A DNA stretch of 18,601 nucleotides, from positions 1-18,601 of the forward strand of contig CALBWN010000065.1 in NCBI GenBank assembly GCA_937974295.1, in the 5' to 3' direction. The translations under genes and the position numbers were made by a program. The notes below the pieces were generated by a model that saw only the letters and a program-made list of their open reading frames with translations, did no database searches and was not told the origin of the DNA. Of this stretch, positions 14,354 through 18,601 are shown one piece after another (position 1 is the stretch's first letter; the number at the start of each line of letters is the position of its first letter). Source of the DNA: an uncultured Candidatus Saccharibacteria bacterium (GTDB taxonomy: Bacteria; Patescibacteriota; Saccharimonadia; Saccharimonadales; Saccharimonadaceae).

Positions 14354-14365
14354 CGCAGAGTCTAC

Positions 14366-14442
14366 GGGCCCATAGCTCAGCAGGTTAGAGCACCTGCCTT
14401 TTAAGCAGGGTGTCGTGAGTTCGAGCCTCACTGGGCCCTCCA
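14366..14442 (+). tRNA. tRNA-Lys (anticodon UUU)
   Basis: A 77-base cloverleaf with every stem paired: acceptor GGGCCCA/TGGGCCC, D stem GCTC/GAGC, anticodon stem CCTGC/GCAGG around loop CTTTTAA (anticodon TTT), and T stem GTGAG/CTCAC with loop TTCGAGC. CCA is encoded at 14440-14442. The discriminator base (14439) is T, where bacterial tRNA-Lys usually has A. It has its own promoter and terminator. Confidence 0.96.
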
Positions 14443-14452
14443 TTGATCAATT

Positions 14453-14476
14453 AGCAGGCGAGATGGCCTGTTTTTT
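14453..14476 (+). terminator. Intrinsic terminator after tRNA-Lys
   Basis: CAGGC, loop GAGATG, GCCTG followed by six T; outer A-T and G-T pairs extend the stem. The rest of the gap up to the next promoter (14477-14697) has no gene that I can support. Confidence 0.8.
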
Positions 14477-14697
14477 GTTGTATTTGCTCGAAAGATTGAA
14501 AGTCTGGGCTGTAACCTACTTTGAGTTAATGTCATGCTTTGCGGCATTGCCCGATCAAAAGAAAAAATCATACTATCAATGTTGCAAGAGACTATAGGGA
14601 GGTGAAATAGACTTTGAAGCGAGTGGCGATTAGAAATAACACGTAAACTCCGACCACTGTACTGACTTGCGCAATTAACAAAACAATATGCTTGTGC

Positions 14698-14726
14698 TTG
14701 ACCAAGAGAGATACTTTGCGCATAAT
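14698..14726 (+). promoter_or_regulatory. Promoter of the lamin-tail surface protein
   Basis: TTGACC (14698-14703), 17 bases, CATAAT (14721-14726). The start point would be near 14733, so the short leader begins almost at the AGGAGG site (14734-14739). Confidence 0.65.
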
Positions 14727-14748
14727 CGTGGCGAGGAGGAAAAACAAA

Positions 14749-16536
14749 ATGCAAACTATGCGGAATTATGCCCGGCGAATTATTGCATATGGGCTTGCCG
14801 TAACTATGATGATACCGGGAATAGCCGGAGCTTCTGCGCTTGGTGTTGATTCTTCCACTGCTTATTTCGCCACCCCAGTCGCCGCCATCGGCGATTTTTT
14901 ATTTGAACGGACAGTGGCGCGTAATGATGTGGCTAGCGGTGAACCGACAGCAGCACAGCCTGTAGTGCGCCTTGCTGCCCATACTGAACATGATGCACTG
15001 ATGATCGGGGCACTCCACACGACAGATCGGCGCACGGTGAGTGCAGTTGAGCTGCATAATACTACGCGTCAGTTTGCGCCGCTTAGTGATGTCACACTTA
15101 TTGTTAGTGTTAGCACAAATCACACCGACTACATGTGCCGCGTCAATCTACAAGGATATGCACCACCCCAGTCGTCGGTGCGTTACTATCATCCAGCAGT
15201 AGCCCCGGCGGATGGCGCGCAGCTCCAGGGTTGCCCAAGTGTACCGGATGGTGAGCAAGTCACGCGGTATGATGTAGCGCTGGAGCGATCAGGCACGACT
15301 ATTGACAAAGCAAGTGCAGCCGTAGATGAGCTTGCAGGTGCACTTGTCTGGGAGCGTGCACGCTGGACGGCAGCGGCACGAACCGGGGTATTTGCTAAGG
15401 ATTTTCGAGCACGAGCTGGCGAAGCCGAAGTAACTGCGCCGTACGAGACGCCAGGTGAGCCATCATTGCAAATTCTCGAGGTCTTGCCTTATCCACACAC
15501 CTGCGACGCAGCACCAGGCAATTGTCAAAAATATGTCAAAGTCAAGAATACTGGCGACCAGCCAATCGACCTTGCTGCCTATCGTTTGCGTAGTGGTACC
15601 CCTGGCAGCAATAGCACTGTGCGAAACACTTCATCTCTTGCGGGGACTATTGCGCCAGGCCAGGTGCTGACGATTCGTGCTCAGGCAAATGGTGCGGAGC
15701 TTGCAATACTGCGCAGTGGTACACTGTGGTTTGAGGACCAGCATGGCCTAGTGAGCTTTTCGCCGCGTGTTGATGCATATAGCGGTGCAGGGCAGGCTGC
15801 GCACCAGGGTAAGTCTTGGGCATACAATTCGCAAACTGGCACGTGGCAATGGACAACGCCAAGCCCCGACCAAGCCGATAATATCATCACTAATACGCCA
15901 GGCTCACCTCATCAGCCATCGGGCAAACCATGCCCCGCTGACCAAGAACGTAACCCAGCAACAAATCGTTGTCGAAAAATCAACAACGGTGAGAAGCGAT
16001 CAAAACAGACGGCCGGTAGTGCAAAGGCGGCACGCACGACCTCTCGCGCCCAAAAGCTGACCATCTGCAAACCAGGCCAGGAGCGTAACCCTGCGACGGG
16101 CCGTTGCCGCGCAGTATCTGCCACTGGCCAGCAATTGGCTGCGTGCAAGGCAGGGCAGTATCGCAATCCTGCCACAGGGCGCTGCCGAGCGCTCGCTGGT
16201 GGCAAAGCACCAGCTGCTGTATGTAAAACAGGGTACTATCGCAACCCCGCGACTGGCCACTGCAAAAAGCTTGGTGCAACAAATAGTCGCCAGCTGACGC
16301 CATGCAAGCTAGGCTGGGAGCGTAATCAATCGACCAATCGCTGCCGCAAATCGACGAGCAAGAATAGCAAAGCACCAGCTGCAGGCTACGCTGTTGAGCC
16401 GAGTAGTAATAATGGACAAACAGAGATCGTCTGGTGGATGATTGGTGGGGTAGCTATCGTGGCAGTGGGCTATGCTGGCTGGGAGTGGCGCAGTGAGATT
16501 GGCCAGTGGCTACGCCGAATGGTGCGCAAAGGCTAG
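14749..16536 (+). CDS. Secreted lamin-tail-domain protein with Cys-rich repeats and C-terminal anchor
   Basis: 595 residues. A signal peptide (basic start, hydrophobic core to about residue 26, AGASA before the likely cut) is followed by a region without a known family (about 30-235), a lamin-tail domain at about 238-375 (LQILEVLPYP, YVKVKNTGDQPIDLAAYRL, LAGTIAPGQVLTI), five Cys-rich repeats (395-534), one membrane segment (about 560-579) and a basic tail ending RRMVRKG. The layout is that of a cell-surface protein anchored by its C terminus and facing outward. Lamin-tail domains occur in many secreted bacterial proteins and may bind nucleic acid or other surface ligands. A role in attachment to the host cell is only a guess. 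ATG 14749 is preferred over upstream codons because AGGAGG lies nine bases before it and the signal peptide follows. Confidence 0.82.
   Translation: MQTMRNYARRIIAYGLAVTMMIPGIAGASALGVDSSTAYFATPVAAIGDFLFERTVARNDVASGEPTAAQPVVRLAAHTEHDALMIGALHTTDRRTVSAVELHNTTRQFAPLSDVTLIVSVSTNHTDYMCRVNLQGYAPPQSSVRYYHPAVAPADGAQLQGCPSVPDGEQVTRYDVALERSGTTIDKASAAVDELAGALVWERARWTAAARTGVFAKDFRARAGEAEVTAPYETPGEPSLQILEVLPYPHTCDAAPGNCQKYVKVKNTGDQPIDLAAYRLRSGTPGSNSTVRNTSSLAGTIAPGQVLTIRAQANGAELAILRSGTLWFEDQHGLVSFSPRVDAYSGAGQAAHQGKSWAYNSQTGTWQWTTPSPDQADNIITNTPGSPHQPSGKPCPADQERNPATNRCRKINNGEKRSKQTAGSAKAARTTSRAQKLTICKPGQERNPATGRCRAVSATGQQLAACKAGQYRNPATGRCRALAGGKAPAAVCKTGYYRNPATGHCKKLGATNSRQLTPCKLGWERNQSTNRCRKSTSKNSKAPAAGYAVEPSSNNGQTEIVWWMIGGVAIVAVGYAGWEWRSEIGQWLRRMVRKG
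15931..16350 (+). repeat. Five Cys-rich protein repeats (CxxxGxxRNPxTxxC)
   Basis: Five units of 15-16 codons at 15931-15978, 16066-16110, 16144-16188, 16222-16269 and 16303-16350, with spacers of 33-87 bases. Consensus: C-K-x-G-x-x-R-N-P-A-T-G-R-C-R. Each unit has two cysteines 13 residues apart, suited to one disulfide per unit. Units one and five are the most divergent: the first has D for G (CPADQ) and the fifth has QST for PAT. Copies differ at the DNA level, so this is an old, selected repeat. Confidence 0.88.
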
Positions 16537-16545
16537 ATTTTTGCA

Positions 16546-16558
16546 ACTATGCCATAGT
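16546..16558. promoter_or_regulatory. Short palindrome upstream of ruvC
   Basis: ACTATG-C-CATAGT lies 42-54 bases before the ruvC ATG. It could be an operator, but a 13-base palindrome can occur by chance. Confidence 0.25.
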
Positions 16559-16587
16559 GGTGTATAGCAGAAGCTCCCAGACTCAGC

Positions 16588-16593
16588 TATACT
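16588..16593 (+). promoter_or_regulatory. -10 box of a leaderless ruvC promoter
   Basis: TATACT, six bases, ATG 16600, with no Shine-Dalgarno site; the spacing is the same as at 2906, 11213 and 17215. The -35 is not clear. Confidence 0.55.
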
Positions 16594-16599
16594 AGCATC

Positions 16600-17070
16600 A
16601 TGCGAATTATTGGTATAGACCCGGGCACTGGCATCCTTGGCTTTGGCGTCATCGACGCTCATGGTGGCGCAACACGACTCGTCACGGCTGGTGTCATTAC
16701 GACGCCAGCACATACTCCAATACCAGAGCGCCTTGGTGAGATATTTGATGGTCTCACCAGTATTATTGCAGAAACACAGCCCACAATGATGGCGATCGAG
16801 AAGCTTTTTTTTGCCCGCAATATTACCACTGCTATGAGTGTGGCCGAAGCGCGTGGAGTAGCGCTGCTGACTGGTCAGCGGGCAGGGCTGCGAATTGAGG
16901 AATATACACCACTCCAGATCAAGCAGACAATCACTGGCTATGGCAAAGCCGATAAAAAGCAAGTGCAAGAAATGGTGCGGCTCCAACTGGGTCTCCAGAT
17001 GGTACCTAAGCCAGACGACTGTGCAGACGCCCTCGCGGCAGCAATTATGGCGGCGTTTATGACGCGGTAG
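16600..17070 (+). CDS. ruvC: Holliday junction resolvase RuvC
   Basis: 156 residues, the usual RuvC length. The protein opens MRIIGIDPGTGILGFGVID with catalytic D7, followed by E67 in MAIEKLFF and the acidic pair D140/D143 in PDDCADALA, so the four-carboxylate active site is complete. RuvC cuts Holliday junctions made in recombination and works with the RuvAB motor, which is not encoded here. The gene stands alone between a surface-protein gene and a penicillin-binding protein gene, with its own leaderless promoter and a weak hairpin downstream. Confidence 0.97.
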   Translation: MRIIGIDPGTGILGFGVIDAHGGATRLVTAGVITTPAHTPIPERLGEIFDGLTSIIAETQPTMMAIEKLFFARNITTAMSVAEARGVALLTGQRAGLRIEEYTPLQIKQTITGYGKADKKQVQEMVRLQLGLQMVPKPDDCADALAAAIMAAFMTR

Positions 17071-17168
17071 GGCTAACTACTTCTGTATCTGTGTCAGGTG
17101 AGAAATAAGCCATAGAGCGACTCTCTAACTATAACAAGATGTGTGATATATCAGAGATGAGGGAGAGA

Positions 17169-17190
17169 AAAGCGCTAAGATTGGCGTTTT
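17169..17190 (+). terminator. Weak terminator-like hairpin after ruvC
   Basis: AAAGCGC (17169-17175) pairs with GCGTTTT (17184-17190) around an eight-base loop, with one G-T pair and a run of four T. It lies about 100 bases after the ruvC stop. It may end ruvC transcription or be chance. Confidence 0.4.
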
Positions 17191-17214
17191 CGGTACATAG
17201 CGCCAGAACGATGG

Positions 17215-17220
17215 TATAAT
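17215..17220 (+). promoter_or_regulatory. -10 box of a leaderless promoter
   Basis: GG-TATAAT, six bases (TAAATT), ATG 17227. No Shine-Dalgarno site and no clear -35. Confidence 0.6.
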
Positions 17221-17226
17221 TAAATT

Positions 17227-18601
17227 ATGCAACTACCGCGAGGAAGACAACAACCAGCCCGAATGGGCAGATATGCCAACTTTGGAGAGGTTCGCCAGTC
17301 GAAGCCGCCACGCCGGAGACGCGAGCATAAGCATTTCTTGTGGTTTTGGAATATGAGCAAAAAGAAGAAGGCGATGGTAATCCTGACGCCATTTTTGCTG
17401 TTTTTATTGATTGTGCCGATCTTGACATACCTATATTATGCACGTGATATCTCTGACCAAGAGCGGCTGATGAACCGCAACAACACTGGTATCGTCCTCA
17501 ATGATGTTAATAACAAGCCGCTCTATAGTGTGGGGCGAGCCCAGCACCGCAATATGGTGAAACTAGCTGACATCTCAGACAGTATGAAGAATGCGCTACT
17601 GGCTAGTGAGGATAAAGACTTCTATAAACACCCTGGGTTTAGTCTAATCGGTATCTTCCGGGCAGCCTTCCAGCGCCATGGTGGTGGCTCGACCATTACG
17701 CAGCAGCTCGCCAAGAACACTGTCCTCACAAGCGAACAGACCTTTATGCGTAAATATCAGGAGCTGTTCGTAGCGCTCGCGATCGAGCAGAACTATACGA
17801 AGGACCAAATCCTCGAGATGTATCTCAACTCTGTGTATTATGGCGAAGACTCATTCGGCATCGAAGAGGCAGCCAAGATTTACTTTGGTAAAGCTCCAAA
17901 AGACCTCACGTTGGCTGAGAGCGCTATGCTTGTTGGTGTGCTACCAGCCCCAACTGCTTACTCGCCAATCAGCGGTAGCCCAGAAAAGGCCAAGCAGCGC
18001 CAAAAGACAGTACTCGGCCGCATGGTTGATGTGGGTGCCATTACTAATGAGCAAAAAGATGCAGCGTATGCGCAGCAGCTCTCGTATGCATCGACGGCAA
18101 ATACCGTTAAGTCGATTGCGCCACACTTTGCACAGATGGTTATAAACCAACTCAAACAGAAACTATACAGTGCGGAAGATAAAAATGCGTATGATAAGTT
18201 AATGCGCTCGGGCTACCAGGTAAAGACGACGCTCAATATGGATACGCAGCAGATGCTGATCGATAACGTCTCCAAGCAGATCCCATACCTCAATCTTCGC
18301 GGCGGCACGAATGCGAGTGGTGTTGTGATAGACGTCAAGACAGGTCGAGTACGTGCCCTCGTGGGCAGTGCCGACTACAACAACCCACAGTGGGGTAATG
18401 TTAATATGGCCACGACGCCGCGCCAGCCAGGCAGTAGCTTCAAGCCGATCTACTATGCAGGGGCACTAGCTGAGGGGGTTATTACACCAGCGACAATATT
18501 CCAAGATAAGCCAACTGACTTTGGCGGTGGCTACCAGCCGCTCAATGCCGACAAACGTTGGCACGGGAGTGTGACGACGCGTCGAGCAATTAGCTGGTCG
18601 C
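17227..18601 (+). CDS. Class A penicillin-binding protein, 3' end beyond the window
   Basis: 458 residues are visible and the frame is still open at the edge. The N terminus is a basic cytoplasmic tail, then one membrane anchor (about 50-71). A glycosyltransferase-51 domain follows with E128 in ASEDKDFYKHPG, GGSTITQQLAKN (152-163), RKYQELFVALAIE (175-187) and IYFGK (218-222). The transpeptidase domain begins at about 360 (SGVVIDVKTG), with the catalytic SxxK as S403-S-F-K406. Later motifs (SxN, KTG) lie beyond the edge. The enzyme polymerises and cross-links peptidoglycan at the outer face of the membrane. No other cell-wall gene is in the window. It appears leaderless. Confidence 0.96.
   Translation, partial: MQLPRGRQQPARMGRYANFGEVRQSKPPRRRREHKHFLWFWNMSKKKKAMVILTPFLLFLLIVPILTYLYYARDISDQERLMNRNNTGIVLNDVNNKPLYSVGRAQHRNMVKLADISDSMKNALLASEDKDFYKHPGFSLIGIFRAAFQRHGGGSTITQQLAKNTVLTSEQTFMRKYQELFVALAIEQNYTKDQILEMYLNSVYYGEDSFGIEEAAKIYFGKAPKDLTLAESAMLVGVLPAPTAYSPISGSPEKAKQRQKTVLGRMVDVGAITNEQKDAAYAQQLSYASTANTVKSIAPHFAQMVINQLKQKLYSAEDKNAYDKLMRSGYQVKTTLNMDTQQMLIDNVSKQIPYLNLRGGTNASGVVIDVKTGRVRALVGSADYNNPQWGNVNMATTPRQPGSSFKPIYYAGALAEGVITPATIFQDKPTDFGGGYQPLNADKRWHGSVTTRRAISWS

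Noticed and set aside
14141..14443. Minus-strand frame of 100 codons starting MEGPVRLELTT
   Set aside because: Its start is the antisense of tRNA-Lys, a well-known source of false proteins, and the rest crosses promoters and the palindrome.
14580..14650. Short frame after GGGAGGTG near 14597
   Set aside because: Only about ten codons from a TTG, no partner gene and no conservation that can be argued.
15931..16350. CRISPR-like array
   Set aside because: The periodicity is in the protein (Cys-rich units); DNA copies differ and spacers are coding sequence in one frame.

Overview
The window looks like a chromosomal segment of a Patescibacteria (CPR) bacterium, most likely Candidatus Saccharibacteria (TM7). 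The grounds are compact, tightly packed genes, moderate GC, a standard genetic code (several genes end on TGA), a lamin-tail surface protein with Cys-rich repeats, a short ComEC, and many genes whose -10 box lies only 6-9 bases before the ATG. The lineage call is inference from gene content; no marker such as 16S rRNA is present.

Left edge (1-597): a GC-rich foreign block unlike the rest. It holds a decayed IS3-family insertion sequence of actinobacterial type on the minus strand (orfA with a nonsense codon and a frameshift, start of orfB, one terminal repeat) plus about 125 bp of GC-rich DNA that I cannot identify. A 9-base direct repeat occurs at both ends of the block. Saccharibacteria live on Actinobacteria, so this may be DNA from the host, or a chimeric contig end.

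699-7973: a three-domain RNA repair protein (kinase, phosphoesterase, Rnl1-like RNA ligase); an overlapping three-gene membrane operon (ArsP_1/YraQ-like permease, TIGR03943/YcgQ-like partner, membrane-anchored Ig-like plus beta-propeller protein); radC; and dnaJ behind a CIRCE operator. The promoters of the RNA repair gene and of radC match over 50 bp at about 80 percent, which suggests co-regulation.

8095-11707: a cluster that may act on protein tails: a QEGLA/MATCAP-type (DUF1704) metallopeptidase, a RimB-like retropepsin and the glutamate ligase RimK, followed by a small membrane protein. An ATP-grasp tail ligase beside two candidate tail-trimming peptidases is the most suggestive system in the window.

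11761-14062 (minus strand): yebC and a ComEC that lacks the C-terminal metallo-beta-lactamase domain, separated from the preceding plus-strand genes by a bidirectional terminator. 14208-18601: an unexplained palindrome, tRNA-Lys(UUU) with its own promoter and terminator, the surface protein with lamin-tail domain and five CxxxGxxRNPxTxxC repeats, ruvC, and a class A penicillin-binding protein that runs off the right edge.

Initiation seems to be of two kinds. Genes at the head of a transcript mostly have a -10 box 6-9 bases before ATG and no Shine-Dalgarno site (leaderless or nearly so). Most genes inside operons or behind longer leaders have AGGAG-type sites.
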